This document shows positions 10,225-18,901 of a DNA stretch of 64,000 nucleotides, in pieces. Position numbers and translations under genes: made by a program. How positions within the stretch are numbered: position 1 is the stretch's first letter; every line of letters starts with the position of its first letter. The stretch is from Clostridium polyendosporum (GTDB taxonomy: Bacteria; Bacillota; Clostridia; Clostridiales; Clostridiaceae). The stretch is from NCBI RefSeq assembly GCF_018332455.1, contig NZ_BOPZ01000002.1:161567-225566 (forward strand), in the 5' to 3' direction. Under the pieces are notes generated by a model that saw only the letters and a list, made by a program, of their open reading frames with translations, made no database searches and was not told the DNA's origin.

Positions 10225-11469
10225 ATGCTAAGTAAAAAATTATTGTCATTTGTATTAACAGGAATTATGGCTGCTTCATTATTTGCAGGATGTTCTAGTA
10301 AGACAGCACAGTCTAAGTCAGATGGAAAGGTGCAGATTGAATTTTTGCAATCTAAAACTGAAGCAAAAGGTACATTTGATAAGCTGATTGCGAAGTTTGA
10401 AGAAGAAAATCCTAATATTAAGATTACTCAAACTAATACACCTGATTCATCAACTGTTCTTAGAACTCGTGTTGCAAAAAAAGATGTTCCAGATGTAGTT
10501 GCTGTTGGAGCAGATACAACTTTTGCTGACGTATCAAAAGCAGGTGTATTTGAAGATCTGTCAAATTCACCACAACTAAAAAATATTCAACCAGCATACG
10601 TACAAATGGTAAAAGATGTAGCGGGAACAGATAAGGTTTATGCTATTCCATATGCTGCTAATGGGGCTGGGGTAATTTATAATAAAAAGATGTTTGCAGA
10701 ACTTGGACTTACTGTTCCGAAAACTTGGGATGAATTTATAGCTGTGGCTGATAAAATAAAGGCTGCTGGAAAAATACCATTCTACTTAACATTAAAAGAT
10801 TCTTGGACAACCTTACCACCATTTAATATTTTTGTTGGAAATACACAAGGAGATAATTTCTTTGCTGATCGTGCTGAAGGAAAAACTACCTTTAAAGAAA
10901 ATTATAAAGAAGCAGTTGATAAATATCTCAAATTAACTGAATATGGTCAAAGTGACATTTTCGGTAAGACATATTCTGATGGAAATGTAGCTTTTGGTAA
11001 AGGTGAATCAGTAATGTATTTACAAGGAATTTGGGCACTTGCAGAAATTAAAAAAGCAAATCCAGACATTGATTTAGGAGTTTTCCCACTTCCAGTAACA
11101 AACGATCCATCAAAAACAAAAGTGGTTTCTGGTGTAGATTTACTTCTTTCATTAAGTAAAACATCAAAACATCCAGAAGAAGCGAAAAAGTTTATTAATT
11201 TCTTATTAAAAGAAGAAACAGCAAAAACATATATTAATGAACAAAAATGTTTTTCAGCTATTACAGGTATTACACAAGAAGATTCAGCTCTTAGTGGGTT
11301 AAAAGAAAGCTTCGAAAAGGGTGCATTGGTTGACTTCCCAGATCATCGTATTCCACCTGCACTTAGCATAGATAGAGAACTTCAAGCATTAGTTAAGAGC
11401 AAAGATGTAGATAAATTCTTAACAAATTTAGATAAACAATGGGATAGCTTAAAAAGCCGTAAAAAATAA
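10225..11469 (+). CDS. ABC sugar importer, solute-binding lipoprotein
   Basis: Extracellular binding protein of a carbohydrate ABC importer (family 1, MalE-like). The start at ATG 10225 follows GGGGGAAA and gives a lipoprotein signal peptide with lipobox LFAGC, Cys23 being the lipidated residue. The mature part has the usual domain order, with YAANGAGVIYNKKMF and GLTVPKTWDEF typical of oligosaccharide-binding proteins. Mature length is about 390 residues. It heads a binding protein-permease-permease-glucosidase operon that lacks its own ATPase, so a shared MsmX-type ATPase encoded elsewhere is implied. The GH13 enzyme suggests isomaltose or related alpha-glucosides as ligand. Confidence 0.9.
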   Translation: MLSKKLLSFVLTGIMAASLFAGCSSKTAQSKSDGKVQIEFLQSKTEAKGTFDKLIAKFEEENPNIKITQTNTPDSSTVLRTRVAKKDVPDVVAVGADTTFADVSKAGVFEDLSNSPQLKNIQPAYVQMVKDVAGTDKVYAIPYAANGAGVIYNKKMFAELGLTVPKTWDEFIAVADKIKAAGKIPFYLTLKDSWTTLPPFNIFVGNTQGDNFFADRAEGKTTFKENYKEAVDKYLKLTEYGQSDIFGKTYSDGNVAFGKGESVMYLQGIWALAEIKKANPDIDLGVFPLPVTNDPSKTKVVSGVDLLLSLSKTSKHPEEAKKFINFLLKEETAKTYINEQKCFSAITGITQEDSALSGLKESFEKGALVDFPDHRIPPALSIDRELQALVKSKDVDKFLTNLDKQWDSLKSRKK

Positions 11470-11476
11470 AGGTTTT

Positions 11477-11512
11477 AAGAAAGAAGTTGGGCTTTAAGCT
11501 CAATTTCTTTCC
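11477..11512 (+). promoter_or_regulatory. Intercistronic stem-loop after binding-protein gene
   Basis: GAAAGAA..TTGGGC pairs with GCTCAA..TTTCTTTC around a TTTAA loop between the binding-protein and permease genes. There is no T-run. Hairpins at this point are known in importer operons to stabilise the upstream message and raise binding-protein levels; that role is inferred here. Confidence 0.5.
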
Positions 11513-11536
11513 AACCACAATTAAGGAGGAGAGTTT

Positions 11537-12472
11537 ATGAGTGAAAGTAATTTCTCAATCGCTTTGAAGAAAATAATTCCGTTTCAGAAAAAACAAACTG
11601 TAAAGGAAAAAGGAATTGATATTGTAATATATTTAATGACGATTCCTGCAGTTCTTTTATTTGCCGCTTTTCACACATTCCCGGTAATACAAGGTATTTA
11701 CTATTCATTTACGAATTGGGATGGATTAAGTTTAGAGTATAATTTTATTGGTTTTAAAAATTACTTAGATCTTCTAAAAGATACTAACATATTAAATTCT
11801 TATTTGTTTACATTTAAATTTGCAATTGTTACTACTATTATTGTAAATGTATTAAGTCTTCTAATTGCACTAGGACTTAATTCTAAAATAAAGTTTAAGA
11901 ACTTTTTTAGAGCAACTTATTTTCTTCCTAATGTTTTAAGTATGCTTATTATAGGATTCATTTTTAACTATATATTTGCCAATGTTCTTCCGGTAGTAGG
12001 AACAAAGCTTGGCATAGAGGCATTAGCTGCTAATATTTTAGGTGATGATAAATTAGCTTGGATTGGAGTTGTAGTTATTGCTGTATGGCAAGCATGTGCA
12101 TTCAATACAATTTTATATCTATCAGGCTTACAAACAGTACCTGAAGATATATATGAAGCTTCAGCGCTAGATGGAGCTGGTAAATGGCAAGAGTTTTGGA
12201 AAATTACTTTCCCAATAATTGCACCTTTCTTCACAATTAACATGGTGCTTGCAATGAAAAACTTCCTAATGGTTTTTGATCAAGTTGTAGCGTTAACTGG
12301 CGGTGGTCCAGGAAGAGCAACTGAATCTATTGCATTCTTAGTTTATAAATCAGGATTTTCAGGAGGCGAATTTGCTTATCAATCAGCAAACTCCGTTGTA
12401 TACTTTATTGTTATTATAATAATTTCAGTTTTACAAATTAAGTTCCTACAAAAAAGGGAGGTGGATATGTAA
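11537..12472 (+). CDS. ABC sugar importer permease (MalF-like)
   Basis: Inner-membrane permease of the importer, about six transmembrane helices in 311 residues. The first helix (IPAVLLFAAFHTFPVIQG) and the conserved EAA loop, YEASALDGAGKWQEFWKITFP, which docks with the ATPase, are clear. GGPGRATE near residue 255 is a further MalF/UgpA-type motif. A strong AAGGAGGAG site precedes the ATG. It overlaps the next permease by one base (TAATG), which points to translational coupling. Confidence 0.92.
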   Translation: MSESNFSIALKKIIPFQKKQTVKEKGIDIVIYLMTIPAVLLFAAFHTFPVIQGIYYSFTNWDGLSLEYNFIGFKNYLDLLKDTNILNSYLFTFKFAIVTTIIVNVLSLLIALGLNSKIKFKNFFRATYFLPNVLSMLIIGFIFNYIFANVLPVVGTKLGIEALAANILGDDKLAWIGVVVIAVWQACAFNTILYLSGLQTVPEDIYEASALDGAGKWQEFWKITFPIIAPFFTINMVLAMKNFLMVFDQVVALTGGGPGRATESIAFLVYKSGFSGGEFAYQSANSVVYFIVIIIISVLQIKFLQKREVDM

Positions 12473-13293
12473 TGAAACAGAAAACAAATTGGGTTGTAAC
12501 GTCTTTAATAGCAGCTGGAACAATCTTTATCTTATTTCCATTATATATAGCAATTTCTATTGCACTAAAAACACCACAAGAATTAGCAGATTCGTTATTT
12601 TCACTTCCGATTGGGTTGCATTTTGAAAACTTTACGCGAGCAATTGAAGCTACAAACTTTTTCAATGCATTAAAAAACAGTGCATTTATCACGATAGTTA
12701 CAGTAGTTTTAACTGTTTTAACAAATTCCATGGTTGCTTATGCTATTGCTAGATATATGCAGCGTAAAAAGATTTTTAAATTCCTATATTACTATTTTTT
12801 AAGTGCTATGTTTGTACCATTCCCAATTATTATGCTTCCAATTGTAAAGCAGACATCTGCTTTAGGTATGAATAGCCCAGCAGGACTTATATTCCTCTAC
12901 GTTGTGTATGGAATTGCATTCAATACGTTTATCTATGTAGGATATATTCGTTCAATCCCATTAGCTTTAGAAGAAGCAGCGATTGTTGATGGGTGCAGCA
13001 CTTGGGGAGTATTCTGGAGAATTATTTTCCCATTAATGTCTCCTATCAATGCGACTGTTGCAATCCTTACATGTTTATGGGCATGGAACGACTTTATGTT
13101 ACCACTGATCATTTTAAACAATCAAGCAGATATTACACTACCTTTAGCACAATATGTATTCCAATCAAAATTTGGAACAGATTATAACTTAGCTTTTGCT
13201 TCTTATTTAATGGCTCTATCACCAATGGTTCTTGTGTATATCATAGCTCAAAAGTGGATTATAAATGGAGTTACTCAAGGAGCAGTAAAGTAA
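12472..13293 (+). CDS. ABC sugar importer permease (MalG-like)
   Basis: Second permease of the heterodimeric channel, 273 residues with about six transmembrane segments. The EAA loop reads LEEAAIVDGCSTWGVFWRIIFP, and the C-terminal GAVK end is typical of MalG-type proteins. Translation starts within the stop codon of the previous gene; its ribosome site GGGAGGTGG lies inside the end of that gene. The family pairs it with the MalF-like permease; a shared ATPase is needed. Confidence 0.92.
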   Translation: MKQKTNWVVTSLIAAGTIFILFPLYIAISIALKTPQELADSLFSLPIGLHFENFTRAIEATNFFNALKNSAFITIVTVVLTVLTNSMVAYAIARYMQRKKIFKFLYYYFLSAMFVPFPIIMLPIVKQTSALGMNSPAGLIFLYVVYGIAFNTFIYVGYIRSIPLALEEAAIVDGCSTWGVFWRIIFPLMSPINATVAILTCLWAWNDFMLPLIILNNQADITLPLAQYVFQSKFGTDYNLAFASYLMALSPMVLVYIIAQKWIINGVTQGAVK

Positions 13294-13353
13294 TATTAAA
13301 TAGAAATATATTAATTCAAAAGGATGTTATTATTAATGAATGGAGGATTTATT

Positions 13354-15039
13354 ATGAATAAAGCATGGTGGAAAGAAAGTGTTGTATATCAAATATATCC
13401 AAGAAGTTTTAAAGATAGTAATGGAGATGGAATAGGAGATTTAGGAGGAATCATAGAGAAGTTAGACTATTTAAAGGAGCTCGGCATTGATGTTATTTGG
13501 CTTTCTCCGGTTTACAAATCTCCAAATGACGATAATGGATATGATATCAGTGATTATCAAGATATTATGACAGAGTTTGGTACCATGGAGGATTTTGATA
13601 AGTTGCTTAAAAAAGCTCATGATAAGGGCATAAAAATCATGATGGACTTGGTAGTAAATCATACTTCTGATGAACATCAATGGTTTATAGAAAGTAGAAA
13701 ATCCATAGATAATGAATATAGAGATTATTATCTATGGAAAAAGGGTGTAGATGGACAACCTCCAAACAACTGGGGATCTTGCTTTAGCGGTTCTGCATGG
13801 AAATATGATGAAAGCACAGAGATGTATTTCCTTCATTTATTCTCCCAAAAGCAGCCAGATTTAAATTGGGAAAATAAAAAGGTACGAAATGAAGTATATG
13901 ATATGATGAAATGGTGGCTAGATAAAGGAATTGATGGATTTAGAATGGACGTTATAAATTTAATTTCTAAGGATCAACAGTTCCCTGATGGTCCAAAGGG
14001 AGAAACAAGTCTATATGGAGATTTTGGACCATATTCTGTTAATGGGCCAAGGGTTCATGAATTTTTAAATGAGATGAATCGTAAAGTATTATCTAAATAT
14101 GACATAATGACTGTAGGAGAAACTCCAGGGGTAACCACAGAAGAAGCTATGAAATATGTTGGTAACGATAGAAACGAGCTTAATATGGTTTTCCAATTTG
14201 AACACATGGGCTTAGGTGATGGACCAGATGGTAAGTGGAGCAATCTTTCATTTGATTTAAATGACCTAAAGAGAATCATGACTAAGTGGCAAAAAGGATT
14301 AGAAAATGGAGGATGGAATAGTCTATACTGGAATAACCACGATCAGCCTAGAGTAGTTTCACGTTTTGGGAATGATAAAAAGTATTGGAAACAGTCAGCA
14401 AAAATGTTAGCAACTTGTCTTCATATGATGCAGGGAACTCCTTACATTTATCAAGGTGAAGAGATAGGTATGACTAATGTAGCTTTTGAGTCCATAGAAG
14501 AGTATAGGGATATCGAAACTATAAATGCATACAACGAACTGGTAAACATTAAAGGAAAAGATTCAGCAGAAATGATGGCAGCAATTTATGGAAGAGGAAG
14601 AGATAATGCTCGTACACCTGTACAGTGGGATGACAGTGAAAATGCAGGATTTACAACTGATACTCCATGGATAAAAGTAAATCCAAATTATAGACAAATT
14701 AATGTAAAATCTCAGTTACATGATCAGGATTCTATTTTTAACTACTATAAGAAATTAATTAGTATACGTAAGAAAAATGAGATTGTAGTATACGGAACTT
14801 ACAATTTAATCCTTGAAGACCATCAAGAGATATATTCGTACACAAGAACTTTAGGAGATAAGAAGCTTCTTGTAATCTGCAATTTTACAGAGAATACTCC
14901 AGTTTTCAATCTACCTGAAGAGATAAAATATAATTCTAAAGAATTTATTGTAGGAAATTATACAACAGAGTGCGCTGGTAGTATAGAATCCTTTGAATTA
15001 AAACCTTACGAAGCGAGAGTATATTTACTTCATAGTTAG
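13354..15039 (+). CDS. malL: GH13 oligo-1,6-glucosidase / alpha-glucosidase
   Basis: Cytoplasmic exo-alpha-glucosidase of GH13 subfamily 31. The start is ATG 13354 behind GGAGGATTT; an in-frame ATG at 13324 has no ribosome site. From that start the catalytic residues fall at Asp199 (GFRMDV, nucleophile), Glu256 (VGETPG, acid/base) and Asp330 (NNHDQPR). The residue after the nucleophile is Val200; in characterised GH13_31 enzymes valine here goes with alpha-1,6 (isomaltase) activity, whereas maltases carry Ala or Thr. Length 561 is typical. As last gene of the importer operon it probably cleaves the imported sugar to glucose; isomaltose, panose or sucrose isomers are candidates. Confidence 0.92.
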   Translation: MNKAWWKESVVYQIYPRSFKDSNGDGIGDLGGIIEKLDYLKELGIDVIWLSPVYKSPNDDNGYDISDYQDIMTEFGTMEDFDKLLKKAHDKGIKIMMDLVVNHTSDEHQWFIESRKSIDNEYRDYYLWKKGVDGQPPNNWGSCFSGSAWKYDESTEMYFLHLFSQKQPDLNWENKKVRNEVYDMMKWWLDKGIDGFRMDVINLISKDQQFPDGPKGETSLYGDFGPYSVNGPRVHEFLNEMNRKVLSKYDIMTVGETPGVTTEEAMKYVGNDRNELNMVFQFEHMGLGDGPDGKWSNLSFDLNDLKRIMTKWQKGLENGGWNSLYWNNHDQPRVVSRFGNDKKYWKQSAKMLATCLHMMQGTPYIYQGEEIGMTNVAFESIEEYRDIETINAYNELVNIKGKDSAEMMAAIYGRGRDNARTPVQWDDSENAGFTTDTPWIKVNPNYRQINVKSQLHDQDSIFNYYKKLISIRKKNEIVVYGTYNLILEDHQEIYSYTRTLGDKKLLVICNFTENTPVFNLPEEIKYNSKEFIVGNYTTECAGSIESFELKPYEARVYLLHS

Positions 15040-15140
15040 TAGATAAAGGTAAAGTATATTGAGGAAGGTTTAATTGGAAGTGTACCAACAATACCGGCAA
15101 AATCAAAGTGCATAATTGTGAAACTATATAATTTCTTATT

Positions 15141-15207
15141 TGCTGTAATTTCACGAAGTGAAATCTGACTAAAAGTTAATAGGCTCTATGCCTATTAACT
15201 TTTAATT
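15141..15207 (+). repeat. Dispersed two-hairpin repeat, copy 1
   Basis: Begins TGCTGTAATTTCAC, contains the palindrome TTTCACGAAGTGAAA, the linker TCTGACT, then a 13-bp stem (AAAAGTTAATAGG with its complement) around CTCTATG, ending in TTTTAATTT. It follows the glucosidase gene and may act as its terminator. Related copies are at 57941, 58580, 63530 and 63611, and inverted at 21222 and 23211. Confidence 0.8.
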
Positions 15208-15210
15208 TAT

Positions 15211-15537
15211 GTACACTCAATAAACATATACTTTGTAGAATTGAATTAATATGACAGGAAAAAAGTGTTGCATTTACTATCTTTGGGGAATTTAATTGGA
15301 CTTTTGCATTGCAAGTATAAGGATGGCTTTTGCATGTGACGAATGATAGTCGTATTTATGCTTGGGAGAAGATGGAGAACTAAGAAATGGGACAAAGTGG
15401 CCTTTGTAAGAAAAGAAATGCTGCAATATTAGTATCATTTTAACTGCTAGAAGTCATAATTAAAAACACACTATTAAAAGTACTACGTTTTTTAGGAGCG
15501 ATTAATTATTTTTAAGTATAATAAATATAAAAAATAA
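15211..15537. other. Intergenic, no recognised feature
   Basis: AT-rich DNA with short broken reading frames on the + strand around 15240-15420 that I could not assign to any family. It may be decayed coding sequence, since a pseudogene follows directly. Confidence 0.35.
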
Positions 15538-16492
15538 TGTATTTTTCTTGTATCTTTTATTACACTTTTACTACTTTTTCCAAGACCGGTTCTTGCTCAG
15601 GGTATAGGGGAAAAAAATGTACTTATTATAAGTTCTTATGGAAGCCAAAGTACTATTTTATCTAGATATGAATCAAAGCAATGGACTGACGAAATTATAT
15701 CTTCAATAAATTCACAGTTTATAGATAGTAAAAAAAATATAAATGTAAAAATCGAGTATATGGGTTCGGGAGAAAAATCCTGGGATCAATACATTGAAAA
15801 CTAGTGCATTTAACGAAGAACAAGAAAGTGTAGAAAAGTATATAAGTATAATGAGGCAAAACTGCTATAGACTTCTCAGAATTATAGGCAATCTTATTGA
15901 TATAACAAAGATTGATGCAGGGCATTTTTTTACTCAACACTTGAATGACGATATAGTAAGTGTAGTGGAAAATATTGTACTATCAGTTGCTGATTATGTT
16001 GAAAGTAAAGGTAGTTCTATTACCTTTGATATAGAAATAGAGGAAAAAGTGATGGCGTTTGACCTAGATGCCATGGAAAGGATAATACTTAATTTATTAT
16101 CAAATTCTATAAAATTTACCTCTAGTGGTGGAAGTATAGAAGTTAGTATATACAATAAGGTGAATAGTATAGTTATATCTGTTAAAGATACTGGAGTAGG
16201 AATAACTGCTAAAAAACAATCCTCCATATTTGAAAAGTTTGTTCAAGTGGACAAGTCTTTATCGAGAACTAGGGAGGGAAGTGGGATAGGTCTCTCATTA
16301 GTCAAAGAATTAGTAGCCTTACATAATGGAACTATAGAATTAGAAAGTACCCCGGGTAAAGGAAGTGAGTTTAGAATAGAGATTCCTGTAAATTTGGTAC
16401 ATGAAGATAAAGGCTCTACTGAACTTAGCATCTGTACAAGTGAAGACAAAGTGGAAAGAATTAAAATAGAGTTTTCTGATATATATAATTAG
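15538..16492 (+). pseudogene. Sensor histidine kinase, internally deleted and frameshifted
   Basis: Two pieces of one sensor kinase are joined out of frame. Piece one (15538-15804) encodes a hydrophobic signal segment ending PRPVLAQG and the start of an extracellular ABC-substrate-binding-like sensor (NVLIISSYGS, QWTDEI), then a stop. Piece two (15794-16492, TTG as first possible start) encodes the second helix of the dimerisation domain and an intact HATPase: N box NLLSNSIKFT, DTGVGI, FEKFVQVD and GSGIGLSLVKEL. The membrane segment, the end of the sensor and the H-box with the phospho-accepting His are missing. No normal start codon precedes piece one. Kinase activity is therefore not expected. 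Confidence 0.75.
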
Positions 16493-16516
16493 AAAAATGA
16501 AGGGTCATATTACTGC

Positions 16517-16542
16517 TAACGGGTTTACTTTAGGAGTGCAAA
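16517..16542 (+). repeat. Left terminal inverted repeat
   Basis: Starts TAACGGGTTTACTTTAGG and ends AGTGCAAA; preceded by TATTACTGC. Differs from the right end at two adjacent bases (GG against GA, AG against GG region). Confidence 0.8.
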
Positions 16543-16940
16543 AACAAAAAATACACTAACTTTTGAGTACAAAATTATATTGATTTTTGCACTCTTTTTA
16601 TATGACTTAAATAAAGGATTTAAAGGCATTTTTCTTTAAAATTATATTAGTTTTTGCAGTACAAAAAACAGATGTAATAAATTTATTACACCTTCAAAAA
16701 TGCTTGTAAAAATGAGTGACAGTTCATTCACCCAAATTACTTTTTAGCACCATTGATTATAAAAGAAATCCTAAAGGCTTATTTTATTTCAACTGAATAT
16801 TTAATTCTAATCTCTTTGTTTATATTACTTATAATATGTATTTTAAGAAAAGTAGGATACTATTACGTAATATTCTTATTTTATGAACTAAAAGTTATAA
16901 ACAATTTTATTAATAGGTTATCTAAAGACTAAATAAAAAA

Positions 16941-16969
16941 GGATATATTATGCATGTATAATATATCCT
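16941..16969. terminator. Bidirectional terminator inside the mobile element
   Basis: GGATATATTAT pairs with ATAATATATCC, flanked by AAAAAA on the left and CTTT on the right. It lies 70 bp beyond the DUF3892 stop on that gene's strand, where the A-run reads as a T-tail. Confidence 0.7.
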
Positions 16970-17038
16970 TTACCCCTATTTATCAATATTTTTTCATTTA
17001 GGTATTGATAAAAAATTTACATCGTTTCTGCTTAAAGC

Positions 17039-17269
17039 TTAAAAAATTGGTTTATTTTCTAGATTATCACCTTGATCCCCATTAGGATTGCTTCTCAAGT
17101 ACTCCCTACCATTTTTTGCCTTTCCAATGTTTACACCCTCTATCAAATCATCCTTTGCCATCATTATTGCTTCGTCTATTGAATATACATTCCCATTTTC
17201 AAGCATTACATCAGTTATATCTCCCTGAGGATTTTTCTTTACCTTTATAACTTTAGATTTATCACTCAT
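17039..17269 (-). CDS. DUF3892 family small protein
   Basis: A 76-residue protein of unknown function. The pattern KVIKVKKNPQGDITDVMLENG, followed by a YSIDEAIMMAKDDLIEG block and a C-terminal GREYLRSNPNGD, is that of DUF3892, a small soluble family found in Firmicutes. It starts at 17269 behind AGGTGGGG on the minus strand. It is the only confident gene inside the inverted-repeat element, so it looks like a passenger gene. No catalytic residues or membrane segment are evident. Confidence 0.75.
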   Translation of the reverse strand: MSDKSKVIKVKKNPQGDITDVMLENGNVYSIDEAIMMAKDDLIEGVNIGKAKNGREYLRSNPNGDQGDNLENKPIF

Positions 17270-17465
17270 ACTAACACCCCACCTATATTTTTTGATATCA
17301 CTTCGTGAAGTTTCTTTTTAATATTATTTGTAGTAATCTTACGTACTATTCATATATTATTCAACAACAACTTAATAATCAAAGTAAAAACCTACACTGA
17401 AATATTAATTAAAGCATAGGTTTTTTATTGCAAAAACTACTGTAAAAATGACTGTAATTTTGTGG

Positions 17466-17491
17466 TTTGCACCTCTAAAGTAAACCCGTTA
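17466..17491 (-). repeat. Right terminal inverted repeat
   Basis: TTTGCACCTCTAAAG..CCCGTTA is the inverted counterpart of the left end and is followed immediately by the second copy of TATTACTGC (17492-17500). Confidence 0.8.
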
Positions 17492-17780
17492 TATTACTGC
17501 AGATATATTATTTTTTTGTTAGTATGTAATATTTGGGATGACTTAAAATATATCCGTAAATAACCATTCATAATATGAAGAGATAACTATTTATATATAT
17601 AAAAATATATGTGTAAGTTCATAAATTTCATGTGAAAGTTTTTAAAATATTAATTTTATGTTGATATTTTTTTGGAAAAATATGTATAATTAATTTAAAT
17701 ATTAAGTGGTCTTTTGTAATTTATAACAAATTTAGCTAATATTTTGCATATTATCAATATATAATTAGGGGGGGATAACT

Positions 17781-18619
17781 ATGAAATACAAATTATTAGC
17801 AATTGATATGGATGGTACTTTTTTAAATGAAGAGCGTAATCTTACAGAAGGTAATCTTAACGCTGTTAGAAAAGCGGCAGAGGCAGGAGTAAAGGTTGTA
17901 GTTTGTTCAGGAAGAATATACCATCACTTCTTAGACATTTATTAAAAGATATGCCAAAAAATCAACCTGTAATAGCAGGTAATGGAAGTGTTATCTTTGA
18001 TGATAATAATAAACAACTTCGTTATGAGTCTATAGATATGAAAACTATATTTAAAATAATTGATATGTTAAGAAAAGATTATGCTAATGTTTATTATCAG
18101 TTTTTTGATCAGGACATAGTTTGTGCTGAAAAATTTGAAAGCACAATACAACACTATTATGAAATGAACTTAACTCTTCCAAGGGAATATAGACTTGAAT
18201 TACATATAATATCAGATGCAAAAAAATATCTTGAAAAAAATAATTCTATAGTTACAAAGATTGAGATTTGTAATGATGACTTAAACTTGATTCAGGAAAT
18301 TAAGGATAGGCTTGAGAAAATACCTAATATAGAAGTAGTAGGTTCAGGACTTAACGGAATAGAAATAACAAAAAAAGGTTTAAATAAAGGAAACTCGCTT
18401 GAGATTCTAGCTAAACATTATGGATATTCTATTGATGAGTGCATAGCAGTTGGAAACGATGAGAACGATATAGAAATGATTAAAAAGGTAGGTCTAGGCA
18501 TTGCGGTTAAAAATGCGAAGGATTATGTAAAGGAAGTCGCAGACTATATTACTAGGAATGACAACAATAATGATGCTATAGCAGAGGTTGTTAAAAAATT
18601 TATAAAACCAGCAATTTAA
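17781..18619 (+). pseudogene. HAD-family (Cof-type) phosphatase with a single frameshift
   Basis: Starts at ATG 17781 behind GGGGGGATAA and encodes LLAIDMDGTFLN (motif I, nucleophile Asp and DxDxT) and VVVCSGR (motif II). The frame then runs into TAA at about 17943, while the rest of the protein continues in another frame from about 17921: AGNGS, KKGLNKGNSL (motif III Lys) and GNDENDIEM (motif IV). One missing base near 17920 restores a normal Cof-like phosphatase of about 280 residues. Members dephosphorylate sugar phosphates or nucleotide cofactors. Everything else is intact, so the break is either very recent or a sequencing error. Confidence 0.8.
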
Positions 18620-18661
18620 ATAGATATCAAGTTTTTCAATGGATAATCTTATACTATAAAG

Positions 18662-18711
18662 TTAGTCTATATCTAGCGTTACTACACAATATAACACTGG
18701 ATATAGACTAA
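18662..18711 (+). terminator. Intrinsic terminator after HAD gene
   Basis: TTAGTCTATATC pairs with GATATAGACTAA, with further pairing inside, followed by TTTTATTTTT. Lies about 40 bp after the HAD stop. Confidence 0.75.
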
Positions 18712-18901
18712 TTTTATTTTTACGTATTAGGCTATGTACATACCTGAAGCCAAGCCAATAGAAATTTATTATTAATCAGCTTTTTGAAATTTTTATATGT
18801 AACTTTTTTATTACAACGCTAGTTTCCTTAAAATGGAACTTAAACTATAATTTATTATAAGGACAAATATAAATTAATTAATACAAGAGGTAGGTATTTA
18901 T

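Larger units (their letters stand above)
16517..17491. mobile_element. 975-bp inverted-repeat element with 9-bp target duplication
   Basis: Both ends carry a 26-bp inverted repeat starting TAACGGGTTTACTTTA (24 of 26 match), and both outer flanks read TATTACTGC (16508-16516 and 17492-17500), the signature of a transposition event with a 9-bp target duplication. Inside is one clear gene, DUF3892 on the minus strand, a bidirectional stem-loop, and a weak 60-codon + frame at 16753-16932 (TTG start, one membrane helix, no ribosome site). No transposase is visible, so the element would need one in trans. It lies 24 bp past the remains of the histidine kinase. Confidence 0.8.

Noticed and set aside
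16753..16932. 60-codon + frame with a membrane helix inside the inverted-repeat element
   Set aside because: TTG start without a ribosome site and no recognisable family; mentioned only within the element.
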